Below the pieces are notes generated by a model. It saw only the letters and a program-made list of their open reading frames with translations, was not told the origin of the DNA and did not search any database. From the NCBI GenBank assembly GCA_035690495.1, contig DASSKK010000071.1, forward strand, positions 1 through 64,000: 64,000 nt of DNA, read 5' to 3'. The stretch comes from DASSKK01 sp035690495. GTDB taxonomy: Bacteria; Actinomycetota; Actinomycetes; Propionibacteriales; Nocardioidaceae. Below are positions 33,401 to 41,068 of this stretch, piece by piece. The position numbers and the translations under genes are program-made. Positions within the stretch are counted from its first letter, which is position 1; every line of letters begins with the position of its first letter.

Positions 33401-33920
33401 TCAGGTCCCCCGCCTTGCGCCAGACGATGAACCCACGCTCGCTGACCACCCGCAACGGATGGTTGTGGGTAGCCGAGACGTGACGACCTGAGCGCAGTCG
33501 GATACGACGTACCGGCTTGCGGTTGTTGTGGGTGAGCACGGCGACCGGCTCGAGGTTGCCGTGCTCGTTGACCACGCGCATCCCAAGACCGGATATGTCC
33601 GTCGTCCGCGATGTGCAGCTGGCCTGCTGCCCCGCGCGGGCGAACACCTCCTCAACCGTCTCCAACCCGTGGTCGGTCCACACGTATGTGTCTGCGGTCA
33701 GACACTTTCCCGAAGCCTCCGGTCCGTATATCTCGACCACGCGCCCGCGCGGCAGTCCGCCGAGCCCGAGCGCGACGTCCAGCGAGATCGACCCGGTCGG
33801 TATCACCGCCAGCGGTGCCTTGGTCTCGTCGCCCAGCCGCATCACCGAGCCCTTGCCGAACTGCCGCTCGATGTTCGCGAGCGCCGCGTCGAGTGCCTTG
33901 TCGCGATCTCCACCAGCCAT
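30465..33920 (-). CDS. recA: Recombinase RecA interrupted by two inteins
   Basis: RecA polymerises on single-stranded DNA, drives strand exchange and triggers LexA cleavage. The extein, about 352 residues from ATG 33920 (MAGGDRDKALDAALANIERQ), is normal RecA once both inteins are removed. Intein 1 sits inside Walker A (GPEASGK/TT) and intein 2 at GVMFG/SPETTT, in the L2 DNA-binding region. The unspliced protein cannot bind ATP normally, so activity depends on two splicing events. A third known intein site (KNK/CAPPF, 30773/30774) is empty. Codons near all three sites are A/T-ending, unlike the rest. Alternative starts at 33929, 33971 (ATG) and 33983 (GTG) are open; I prefer 33920 because Streptomyces RecA starts there. 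None has a good ribosome-binding site. A perfect LexA box lies at 34076-34091. Confidence 0.97.
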   Translation of the reverse strand: MAGGDRDKALDAALANIERQFGKGSVMRLGDETKAPLAVIPTGSISLDVALGLGGLPRGRVVEIYGPEASGKCLTADTYVWTDHGLETVEEVFARAGQQASCTSRTTDISGLGMRVVNEHGNLEPVAVLTHNNRKPVRRIRLRSGRHVSATHNHPLRVVSERGFIVWRKAGDLKVGDTVVSALFGADEAAGGSDPLSEDEAVFLGYLVAEGTLGWHARNGVHFTNWDPEVAAEWSALAEGLFECSVRHYDGKEHRVHDTALRRRLADEYGLAYVNAPEKTVPHRVRTAGAKIQRAFLSALFEGDGWIDPSSTIGLGTASLKMAEQVQLMLYGLGVPATLQTTFNKEYQRDYYSVIVNPSVTHRFLDIVGFRSQRRTAQVEAHFRRSSCDPHFENIPHLRGLLTDLRDCVGGDREFDRIAGDMFRSDMNLSCSRRRLAQIVAWADSRPQRVSAGAEGIVEHLRELAGAHYSYEQVVAIEDGGLQPTFDLALPDSHSFTANGMLSHNTTVALHAVANAQKAGGIVAFIDAEHALDPEYAKALGVDTDALLVSQPDSGEQALEIADMLIRSGALDLIVVDSVAALVPRAEIEGEMGDSHVGLQARLMSQALRKVTGALNNAGTTMIFINQLREKIGVMFGCLSGDTKVTLAGGEKMRIQKIVNQKLPVEVLTYDAESEAIVARKVVNWFDNGPTQGFLSFRVARAQGQGAEVGFSVTPNHLVRTPGGWREAGELRVGDRVMQEVTHHLSPQQWQVALGGLMGDSALSPTKSRHAARLRWGHGAKQEAYADWKREMFGNVPVCKTTDARGAVFYDMKPLAELAELRRVVYLTGNRKTLTDEYLKALTPLALAVWFMDDGCFTVRSKGVQQRTQGGSGRVDICVAAFTDGSQQRLAEFLRDSYGFDVHIRQAGQRKVPVLQFNTESTARFLELVAPYVHTSMDYKLLPRLRGKFSVQPKFEEPQKALMPLPITSIQPKKLTSTQPRHRYDIEVEGTHNYFADGVMVHNSPETTTGGRALKFYSSVRLDVRRIETLKDGQEMVGNRTRVKVVKNKCAPPFKQAEFDIMYGQGISREGGLIDVGVDAGLVRKAGAWYTYEGDQLGQGKENARAFLRDNPDLANELEKRILEKLGIVPVLDAENAAEKPESQEPTGVDF
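30912..32009 (-). mobile_element. RecA intein 2 (GVMFG/SPE site), LAGLIDADG homing endonuclease
   Basis: A 366-residue in-frame insertion. It begins Cys (CLSGDTKVTLAGG, block A), has block B VTPNHLVRTPGGW with Thr and His, LAGLIDADG motifs LGGLMGDSAL and LAVWFMDDG with their acidic residues, block F YDIEVEGTHNYFADG and ends VMVHN before Ser. All residues for splicing and DNA cleavage seem present. It resembles, as I recall, the mycobacterial (M. leprae) RecA intein at the same site. Base composition is visibly less GC-rich than the flanks. Confidence 0.95.
32406..33704 (-). mobile_element. RecA intein 1 (Walker A site), LAGLIDADG homing endonuclease
   Basis: A 433-residue in-frame insertion between GPEASGK and TTVALHA. 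Block A begins CLTADTYVWTDHG, block B holds ATHNHPLRV, endonuclease motifs are LGYLVAEGTLG (Glu in place of Asp, as in some active enzymes) and LSALFEGDGW, block F FDLALPDSHSFTANG, and the C-terminus is MLSHN followed by Thr as the +1 nucleophile. Splicing residues are complete. It shows no close similarity to intein 2, so the two arrived separately. Confidence 0.94.
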
Positions 33921-34075
33921 GGGAGCCATCCGTTCGTTCGTCCGCTTCGCGGAACCCTGCTTCTTGTTCATCACCGATGACACTAGAGAGGCCCACCGAC
34001 AGTTGCGATCCCCGAAACGCGATCTGTGGACAACCGAGCCGCCTCTGGTGCTGTGTACGTGCGCACCAGGCTATG

Positions 34076-34091
34076 ACGAACACATGTTCGA
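34076..34091 (-). promoter_or_regulatory. LexA box upstream of recA
   Basis: GAACACATGTTC (34078-34089) is a perfect palindromic SOS core within ACGAACACATGTTCGA. It lies 105 to 156 bases upstream of the possible recA starts, as in mycobacteria. It is also 81 bases upstream of the divergent RidA gene, which might share control. Confidence 0.85.
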
Positions 34092-34171
34092 TCCGGGAGC
34101 GACACGCCCGCAGCTCAGCCGGAGGGCCGGTCCCGATCGGACCGGGCGGGCCGTGCTGCGACACTGACGCC

Positions 34172-34567
34172 ATGCAGCAGCGAAGGAACTTCGCGTCGGG
34201 TTCTCCGTTCGAGTCGAGCATCGGGTTCTCCCGCGCCGTACGCGTGGGCAACCGCGTGCTGGTGTCCGGGACCGGGCCGATCTGGCCGGACGGTTCATGT
34301 ACCGACGATCCCGCAGTGCAGGCTCGTCGCTGCTTCGAGATCATCCGTGCCGCTCTCGTCGACGCGGACACCGACCTTTCCGCAGTCGTTCGCACGCGCA
34401 TGTACTTGACCGATCCCTCGGCCGCTGATGCCGTCGGCGAGGTGCACGGGAGCCTCTTCGCCGAGGTGCGCCCAGCGGCCACGATGGTCATCGTTGCGGG
34501 CTTGCTCGATTCGCGCTGGAAGGTCGAGATCGAGGCCGAAGCACTGCTCGACGCCGGTACGTCGTGA
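34172..34567 (+). CDS. RidA family protein
   Basis: A 131-residue member of the RidA/YjgF/UK114 fold, a trimeric enzyme that deaminates reactive enamine and imine intermediates. Recognisable parts are GNRVLVSGTGPIWPDG (about residue 25) and VRTRMYLTD (about 68). The conserved Arg of RidA enzymes appears in VRTRM, and the C-terminal KVEIEAEALL is also typical; strict RidA activity is not certain. ATG at 34172 has no clear ribosome-binding site. It is divergent from recA, with the recA LexA box between them. Confidence 0.85.
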   Translation: MQQRRNFASGSPFESSIGFSRAVRVGNRVLVSGTGPIWPDGSCTDDPAVQARRCFEIIRAALVDADTDLSAVVRTRMYLTDPSAADAVGEVHGSLFAEVRPAATMVIVAGLLDSRWKVEIEAEALLDAGTS

Positions 34568-34633
34568 CGCAGCTTCTGTCAGCCGACATGGCCGGGCGGG
34601 ACGAATCGGGGCAGGAGTGGCACGCTGTCGCTC

Positions 34634-34747
34634 ATGGACGGCTTGTCCAAGCGCGTGCTCGCCGCGTGGATAGTCAGCGACCTCATCTGGGCTGCGGTCT
34701 TCATCCGAGCGGTGAGGCGAGCAGAACGACGCACGACCAGTCCTTGA
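34634..34747 (+). CDS. Possible 37-residue membrane microprotein
   Basis: A short frame, MDGLSKRVLAAWIVSDLIWA and onwards, with one hydrophobic segment (about residues 8-26) flanked by basic residues (KR before, RAVRRAERR after). A GGAG lies about 16 bases upstream, too far for a good site. It lies between RidA and the broken glycosylase gene. The amphipathic pattern is suggestive but this could be chance. Confidence 0.28.
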   Translation: MDGLSKRVLAAWIVSDLIWAAVFIRAVRRAERRTTSP

Positions 34748-34785
34748 GGCAGGCCTTCATGAACGTCATCCAGCCATAGAGCTCC

Positions 34786-35311
34786 TCAGCAGGGCTGGCA
34801 GCGCGGGCACCACCAAGTGCTCCGCTCTCGACCCGCCGGGCCGGTCTCGGCGTACGAGAGTCACCAGGCGGGGGAGGTCCGCGACCACCCCGACCGGTGT
34901 CGACGGGTGTGTCCCGGTGAGGAAGCACAGCTCGCACCGGTAGACGTTGCCCACGCCGCCGAGGTTGCGCTGGTCGAGCAATGCGTCGCCGAGCGGTACG
35001 TCGGGATCGGCACGCAGCCGGCGTACCGCCTCAGTGCCGTCCGTGGTGAGCACCAGTCGTGCGGTGTGCGCGGGGCGGCGCCACCGCTGCCCGCGCGGGT
35101 GCACCGACCAGTGGCCCTCCATCCGCAGGTGAGAGTGCAACGTGCTTCCGTCGGCCAGCCGGGTGAGCAGGTGCTTGCCGCGCGAGACAGTGCTGAGGAT
35201 CCCAATGCCTCGCCGATCGACCGTAGCCAGCCGAGGCACCCGGAAGCCGGTGCCGATGAGCACCGCGCCGTCGAGCGCGCGCAGGCGCCGTGCCGTCTGC
35301 CAGACCGAAGG
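34786..35311 (-). pseudogene. Fpg/Nei-family DNA glycosylase remnant
   Basis: A degraded base-excision glycosylase. The body is readable: VWQTARRLRALDGAVL, VPRLATVD, VSRGKHLLTRLADGSTLHSH, the LLDQRNLGGVGNVYRCE helix-two-turn-helix motif and HPSTPVGVV. The first codons, with the essential Pro2-Glu3, are missing: the frame begins just after the toxin stop at 35312. After DLPRLVTLVRR about 45-50 family residues are deleted, and the end of the zinc finger (TGPAGRERSTWWCPRCQPC, stop at 34786) is in another frame. It cannot make an active enzyme. Repair of oxidised bases must rest on other genes. Confidence 0.85.
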
Positions 35312-35641
35312 TCAGCCTGAACAGTCGACAGCGACTGCGAGGGCAGCGCAGATCTCGCGCATTCGAGCATCGGCCACTCGTCCCAGACGTTCGACGAGGA
35401 TCGCGATCGAGACGCTCTCGATCGAGTCGAGGTTGACAGCCGAGCGAATCGGCACCGGGTCGTCACCCGGTTCGAGGAGAACTTCACTCGGGAGGCCCCG
35501 GACGGTGGTCGTGCAGGGAGCGACGAGTGCGCGTCGATGGCGCGGGATGAGTGCATCGCGAGACAGAACCACGACAGGTCTGCGGCCGATCTCCGCCATC
35601 TCACACCACCACACTTCCCCGCGTGCGGGGAAGTCCGTCAT
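35312..35641 (-). CDS. MazF/PemK-like toxin
   Basis: A 109-residue toxin of the MazF/PemK ribonuclease fold. GEVWWCEM (about residue 8), the Arg-Pro-Val motif RRPVVVLSRD (about 19), APCTTTVRG (about 40) and VNLDSIESVS (about 73) correspond to the family's GDIW, RPVLVL, PTT and LDQ-like positions. Members cleave mRNA or tRNA and block translation. ATG 35641 overlaps the antitoxin stop by four bases, the typical coupling of such pairs. The gene ends directly against the broken glycosylase gene. Base composition is lower in GC than the flanks. Confidence 0.82.
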   Translation of the reverse strand: MTDFPARGEVWWCEMAEIGRRPVVVLSRDALIPRHRRALVAPCTTTVRGLPSEVLLEPGDDPVPIRSAVNLDSIESVSIAILVERLGRVADARMREICAALAVAVDCSG

Positions 35642-35871
35642 GAGGCCGCAACCGCGCGTCGGAACGACGCCAGGTCTCCCCATTCGTCTGGTTCGTCGAG
35701 CGGGTGCGCGTCGTACGCCGCGTAGCTGGCGTTCACCTCGGCTGCGCGATGGCTAGCGAGGAAGGCAGCGAGGGCTTCATCCACAAGCGCGGAGTCCGGC
35801 TTCCCAGACGCCTCGCGGGCGCTCTCGAGAAGCTGGGCGTCCACCGTGGTACTCAACCGTGTGCGACTCAT
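35638..35871 (-). CDS. Ribbon-helix-helix antitoxin (MazE-like)
   Basis: A 77-residue partner of the toxin. The N-terminal part (SRTRLSTTVDAQLLESAREA, then KPDSALVDEALAAFLASHR) fits a ribbon-helix-helix DNA-binding domain, and the C-terminal acidic part (HPLDEPDEWGDLASFR) would wrap the toxin. Such antitoxins repress their own operon. ATG 35871 is the first start; no strong ribosome-binding site was seen. Confidence 0.8.
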   Translation of the reverse strand: MSRTRLSTTVDAQLLESAREASGKPDSALVDEALAAFLASHRAAEVNASYAAYDAHPLDEPDEWGDLASFRRAVAAS

Positions 35872-35932
35872 GCCACGATCATGCCACAAGCGAGTGTGGC
35901 GGCAGCCTCGGATAGCCTCGTTAGGCGGATCG

Positions 35933-36082
35933 TCAAGCGAACAGGCTGAGGACTTCAAGATACGGCTCTGCTTGCACGACGCTGTCGAGCGACTGTGCCG
36001 CACTCCTGACAACTTGCTCACCGCCGATCTGTCGCAGCAACGTGTCAATGCGCTGTAGCTTCTCGGCTGTCGGCTCGGGCAT
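35933..36082 (-). CDS. Possible small protein of 49 residues
   Basis: A short open frame, MPEPTAEKLQRIDTLLRQIG and onwards, ending SLFA, predicted to be two amphipathic helices. It starts 16 bases after the MFS stop and reads the same way, towards the antitoxin. Codon use is less GC-rich than that of backbone genes. It may be a real small gene, an extra antitoxin-type protein or the remnant of a longer gene; no family recognised. Confidence 0.35.
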   Translation of the reverse strand: MPEPTAEKLQRIDTLLRQIGGEQVVRSAAQSLDSVVQAEPYLEVLSLFA

Positions 36083-36097
36083 AGGCCTTGATGCTCA

Positions 36098-37447
36098 TCA
36101 GAACGCCAGCGGCTCGACGTCGTCGGGCAGCCGCGGACCGCGGGCGCGACGGGCGAACTCGGCCGCGGTCGCGATGCCGGCCACCAGCACCGCCGCGAAC
36201 ACGTTGAGCGCCGCGAAGCCGAGGAACCCGACGATGACACCGCCCAGGGCCCCGGCCGCGGCGGCGGTCAGCCCCATCACCAAATCGGCCGCGCCCTGCA
36301 CGTCCGTGCGCGCAGACAGGGGAGCCGACTCGGAGAGCAGCGTCGAGGCGGTGACCGTGCACATCGACCAGCCGAGCCCGAGACAGAACAGGCCGACGCC
36401 GATCTGCCAGGACGTGCCCATCGGCGAGCTGCCTGCGAGCGCGAGAGCCAGCAGAAGCACGCCGGCACCGGCGCCGAGCAGCCGGGGGCGCCCGAACCGG
36501 TCCGCTGCCCACCCGACGGCCGGGGACAGCGCGTACATGCCGAGAACATGCACGCTGACCACCAGTCCGATGACCTGGAGCGTCGCACCGCCGTGCCGCA
36601 TGTGCAGCGGGGTCATCACCATGATCGCGACCATCACCGCGTGCCCAAGCGCCAGCGCAGCCATCCCGGCCGCCACGCCGGGGCGCTCGCGGACGCTGGC
36701 GGCGACCCGCGACCACGAGGTGCTGGTGGCTGTCGTCACGGGCTCTTGATGGGTGCGCGCGGCCTCGCGCGCCACCAGCAACGGGTCCGGACGCAGCAGC
36801 ACCGCGACTACCGCGGCGCCGAGTGCCAGGGCGAGCACCGCGAACGCGAACGGCCCGGTCAGCCTCGGCAGCCCGACCGAGACCGCGAACCGGCCAGCCA
36901 CCCCGACGAGGTTCGGCCCCACGACCGCGCCGACCGTGGTCGCCCACACCACCGTCGCCAGCGCTCGGGCCCGGCGAGCCGGCACCGCCAGGTCGATCGC
37001 CGCGTAGCGCGACTGGCTGTTGGCCGCGCTCGCCGCGCCGAACAGGCCTGACCCGAACAGCAGCAGCGGGAACGACCCGAGCACGCCGGCCAGCACGCAC
37101 AGCACCGCACCGCTCCCCCCGATCCCGTAGCCGAGGGCGAGTCCGGGCCGCCTCCCCCGGCGACCCATCAGTCTGGCCAGCGCGTACGCCGCGACGGCCG
37201 CGCCGAGCACCTGGGTGGTCTGCGCGAGACCCGCCAGCTTCTCCGAGCCGGAGAGCCGCTCGGCCAGCAGCGCCGCGACGGCGATGCCCAACGTGTTGCC
37301 GAGCCCGCCGGAGGCCTGCGAGACGACCAGCGTGCCCAGCGTGCGGCGCTGCACCTGCGCGACCTTGTGGTCCGGCCAGCGCATCCCGCCGTACCACCCT
37401 CGGGCCAGACCGGCCGCCGTACTTCCGACCCAGCCGCGCAGGCTCAC
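36098..37447 (-). CDS. MFS transporter
   Basis: A 449-residue protein with about 12 hydrophobic segments. A motif-A-like loop between TM2 and TM3 (LARLMGRRGRRPGLALGYG) and its counterpart in the second half (AADRFGRPRLLGAGA) mark the two halves of an MFS fold. Substrate unknown. The GTG at 37447 overlaps the stop of the DUF3046 gene, so they are coupled; ATG 37384 (MRWPDHKV) is an alternative start. Confidence 0.86.
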   Translation of the reverse strand: MSLRGWVGSTAAGLARGWYGGMRWPDHKVAQVQRRTLGTLVVSQASGGLGNTLGIAVAALLAERLSGSEKLAGLAQTTQVLGAAVAAYALARLMGRRGRRPGLALGYGIGGSGAVLCVLAGVLGSFPLLLFGSGLFGAASAANSQSRYAAIDLAVPARRARALATVVWATTVGAVVGPNLVGVAGRFAVSVGLPRLTGPFAFAVLALALGAAVVAVLLRPDPLLVAREAARTHQEPVTTATSTSWSRVAASVRERPGVAAGMAALALGHAVMVAIMVMTPLHMRHGGATLQVIGLVVSVHVLGMYALSPAVGWAADRFGRPRLLGAGAGVLLLALALAGSSPMGTSWQIGVGLFCLGLGWSMCTVTASTLLSESAPLSARTDVQGAADLVMGLTAAAAGALGGVIVGFLGFAALNVFAAVLVAGIATAAEFARRARGPRLPDDVEPLAF

Positions 37448-37638
37448 CGCTCGCTCGCCGGCAGCTCGAGGTTCTGCCAGACCGCGTGCCAGACCCGCTT
37501 CGGCGACTCTCCCTCGTCGAGGGCCTGCTGCGGCGTGCGGTCTCCCAGTGTGCCGATGTGCTGCTGCTTAGCCCAGCTGCGGGCGTACGTCGGACCCAGC
37601 GCATGCTCCATCCGCGCCCAGAACTCCGTGTGCCGCAT
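37444..37638 (-). CDS. DUF3046 protein
   Basis: A 64-residue soluble protein, MRHTEFWARMEHALGPTYAR and so on, with the conserved WxxQ and GxTPxQALxxGxxPKxVW pattern of DUF3046, a small actinobacterial family usually found next to recA. Function unknown. Its stop overlaps the MFS start. Confidence 0.88.
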   Translation of the reverse strand: MRHTEFWARMEHALGPTYARSWAKQQHIGTLGDRTPQQALDEGESPKRVWHAVWQNLELPASER

Positions 37639-37673
37639 TGCGCCAGCCTACGGCCCCTCCCCCGTTGAGTTAT

Positions 37674-37753
37674 GCCTCGTTTCGCGTCGAGTCGCGCCTC
37701 GTTTCGCGTCGAGTCGCGTCTCGTTTCGCGTCGAGTCGGGTCTCGTTGCGCCC
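37674..37753. repeat. 22-bp tandem repeat (about 3.6 copies)
   Basis: Units at 37674-37695 and 37696-37717 are identical (GCCTCGTTTCGCGTCGAGTC then GC); 37718-37739 differs at two positions, and a partial fourth follows. It lies in the 158-bp gap between the divergent DUF3046 and acetyltransferase genes, so a change in copy number would alter both upstream regions. Confidence 0.9.
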
Positions 37754-37796
37754 ATGCCCGTCCCGACCGAGTCAGCCGGGCTGAGAGAATGTGCCC

Positions 37797-38309
37797 ATGC
37801 CAGCCGAGGTGATCATCCGGCCTGCCGTCGAGGGCGATCTCGCGGACATCGCGACGATCTACAACCACGAGGTGGTCAACTCCACCGCGACCTTCGACCT
37901 GGACCCGCCGGACCTGGGCTACTGGCGCGAGAAGCTGGCCGGCAACCACCCCGGCGACCACCTGCTGGTCGCGGTCGACACCGACGGCGACGTGGTCGGC
38001 TACGCCTACTCCTGGTCCTACCGACCGCGCCCGGCGTACCACCTGACCCGGGAGACGTCGATCTACCTCGACCCGTCGGTGCGCGGCCGGGGCGTCGCGC
38101 GAAAGCTCTACCCGGCGCTGCTGGAGACGATGGCCGCTTCCGGCGTGCACACGGCAGTCGCCCTCGTCGCCCTCCCGAACCCCTCCAGCGAGGCACTGCA
38201 CAAGGCCTGCGGTTTCGAGCAGGTCGGCATGATGCGGGAGGTCGGCTACAAGTTCGACCAGTGGATCGACGTCGCGTGGTACCAGAAGTTCCTGCGAGCA
38301 GATCACTGA
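37797..38309 (+). CDS. GNAT acetyltransferase, phosphinothricin-acetyltransferase-like
   Basis: A 170-residue GNAT enzyme. IRPAVEGDLADIATIYNHEV, the acceptor region STATFDL and YWREKLAG, the acetyl-CoA loop VRGRGVARKLY (about residue 101) and the C-terminal GFEQVGMMREVGYKFDQWID match the Pat/Bar family that acetylates phosphinothricin and related amines such as methionine sulfone. The true substrate is not readable. GTG at 37791 is a second possible start. Confidence 0.88.
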   Translation: MPAEVIIRPAVEGDLADIATIYNHEVVNSTATFDLDPPDLGYWREKLAGNHPGDHLLVAVDTDGDVVGYAYSWSYRPRPAYHLTRETSIYLDPSVRGRGVARKLYPALLETMAASGVHTAVALVALPNPSSEALHKACGFEQVGMMREVGYKFDQWIDVAWYQKFLRADH

Positions 38310-38334
38310 CGGCGTCGGCTCCCGCTCAGCGAAC

Positions 38335-39147
38335 TCACTTGAGCAGCAGCTTGTCCAGACGCCGTCGAGCGACCAGCAGACCGGCCAGTCCCATCGCGAT
38401 CAGGTAGACCACCGAGACCACGGACTCGATGCCCGGCACGCCGGTGACCAGCTCGCGCACCAGCACCACCCCGCGATACAGCGGCGTGATCTCCACGATC
38501 CACCGCACCACGCCAGGCAGCGCGGTGACCGGGAAGAACGTCGCGGAGAACAAGAACATCGGCATGATCGCCAGCGTGACGAACTCGAAGTCCTGCCAGG
38601 AGCGCATGTACGTCGTGAGCGCCATGCACACCCCGGCGAACGCCAGCGCGAGCAGCAGCGTCGCCGGCACCGCGAACACGGCCCACCAGGAGTGCACCAG
38701 CCCGAGGCCGAGCATCACGAGCAGGAAGCCGGCGGAGTACATGCCGCCGCGGATCAGGCACCAGGACAGCTCGCCGCGGGCCACGTCCATGCTGTCCATC
38801 GGGGTGGCGAGGATCGAGTCGAACAGCTTGTTGTACTTCAGCTTGAAGAAGAAGTTGAACGTGCCGTCCATCATGGCGCCGTTCATCGCCGCGGCGGCCA
38901 TCATCCCGGGCGCGACGAAGTCGGCGTACCCGACGGTCTGGCCGTGGAACTCGAAGCCGTGCACGAGCTTGCCGACGCCGATGCCGATCGAGAACAGGTA
39001 GAACACCGGCTCGAGGAACCCGGTGGCGAAGAGGTACCAGGCGCCCTTGTAGGCCAGGTAGTTGCGGTAGAGCAGCACGCCGGTGGCCGGGCCGGCGTCG
39101 AGCCGCCGGCCGCTCTGCCGGGCGAGGGAGGTGGTGGCCAAGGACAT
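38335..39147 (-). CDS. ABC-2 type permease
   Basis: A 270-residue membrane protein with six hydrophobic segments and the ABC-2 motif region LSWCLIRGGMYSAGFLLV and MFLFSATFFPVTALP. It follows a second permease (overlap at 39147) and an ATPase on the same strand. Together they resemble the NodIJ or daunorubicin-type export systems. Substrate unknown. Confidence 0.9.
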   Translation of the reverse strand: MSLATTSLARQSGRRLDAGPATGVLLYRNYLAYKGAWYLFATGFLEPVFYLFSIGIGVGKLVHGFEFHGQTVGYADFVAPGMMAAAAMNGAMMDGTFNFFFKLKYNKLFDSILATPMDSMDVARGELSWCLIRGGMYSAGFLLVMLGLGLVHSWWAVFAVPATLLLALAFAGVCMALTTYMRSWQDFEFVTLAIMPMFLFSATFFPVTALPGVVRWIVEITPLYRGVVLVRELVTGVPGIESVVSVVYLIAMGLAGLLVARRRLDKLLLK

Positions 39148-39949
39148 CAGGTGATCATCCTCCGGGTGAGCCGGCGCAGCCCCCACCAGAAGCCGAGGGC
39201 GGACAGCGCCGCCAGGTAGGCGAGGTGGATCAGCGCCCAGCCCGCCGAGACGTCGCCGAGGGTGAGCATCCGGGTCAGGTCGACCCCGTGCCACAGCGGG
39301 GTGAACTTGGCCAGCGTCGCCAGCCAGTCCGGCAGGTTCGAGAGCGGGAAGAACGCGCCGGAGAACAAGAACAGCGGGATCATCCCGAGCCGGAAGATCA
39401 GGCCGAACGCCGTCTCGTCCTTCAGCCCGGCGGAGATCGCGTAGACCGGGGTCGCGAACGCCAGCCCGACCAGCAGCTGCACGAAGAACGCCCCCACCAC
39501 CCCGACCGGGGAGGTGAACACCCCGAACGCCGAGAGGACCGCGAGGAAGACCGCCGCGGTGATCGCGATCCGGAAGACCACGAACCCGAGGTGGGCGGCC
39601 ATCACGTCCACGACCCGCAGGGGCGAGGCGATCATCCCGAAGTAGGACTTGTGCCACTTGATCATGCCCATCACGGGATAGGTGACCTCGCCGAACACCG
39701 CCTGCATCGTCTGGGCGGCGACGAGCCCCGGGGCGACGAAGGCGAGGTACGTCGTGGCGCCGCCCAGCTTCGCGGGGCCGGCGTGGATGAAGCCGCCGAG
39801 CACCACGCCCATCGCCACGACGTACAGCAGCGGGCTGACGAAGCTGGAGATCACCGAGCCCTTCCAGGTGCGCAGGAAGACGATCCGCCAGTAGTCGAAC
39901 AGCCGTGCCGGGCCGACGCGCCCGGCAGGGGCCGGAACCGATACCGTCA

Positions 39950-39950
<1 letters not shown>
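39147..39950 (-). CDS. ABC-2 type permease
   Basis: A 267-residue membrane protein with six hydrophobic segments, paralogous to the next gene in the operon (shared FLFSGAFFPLSNLPDWL near residue 200). The two permeases probably form a heterodimer. The ATG overlaps the ATPase stop, and its own stop overlaps the start of the second permease. Confidence 0.9.
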
Positions 39951-40918
<968 letters not shown>

Positions 40919-41068
40919 CACCGAGTCTGGCCTGGACACACCGACGAACCTAACCGGCGGCGCCGACAGTTTCACCTGGATATGCCGCCGTCCGACATCC
41001 TGCCACCGGGTCGTGAGAGAGTGCGCGGACGACCTGCCGCCTTCGCGACCTCCGAACAGGAGACTCCG

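Noticed and set aside
34100..37700. A prophage or integrative element in the accessory patch next to recA
   Set aside because: No integrase, transposase, tRNA target or attachment repeats were found; a small insertion with a toxin-antitoxin pair is enough to explain it.
37674..37753. CRISPR-like array at the 22-bp repeat
   Set aside because: The units follow each other directly without spacers, and no cas genes are near.
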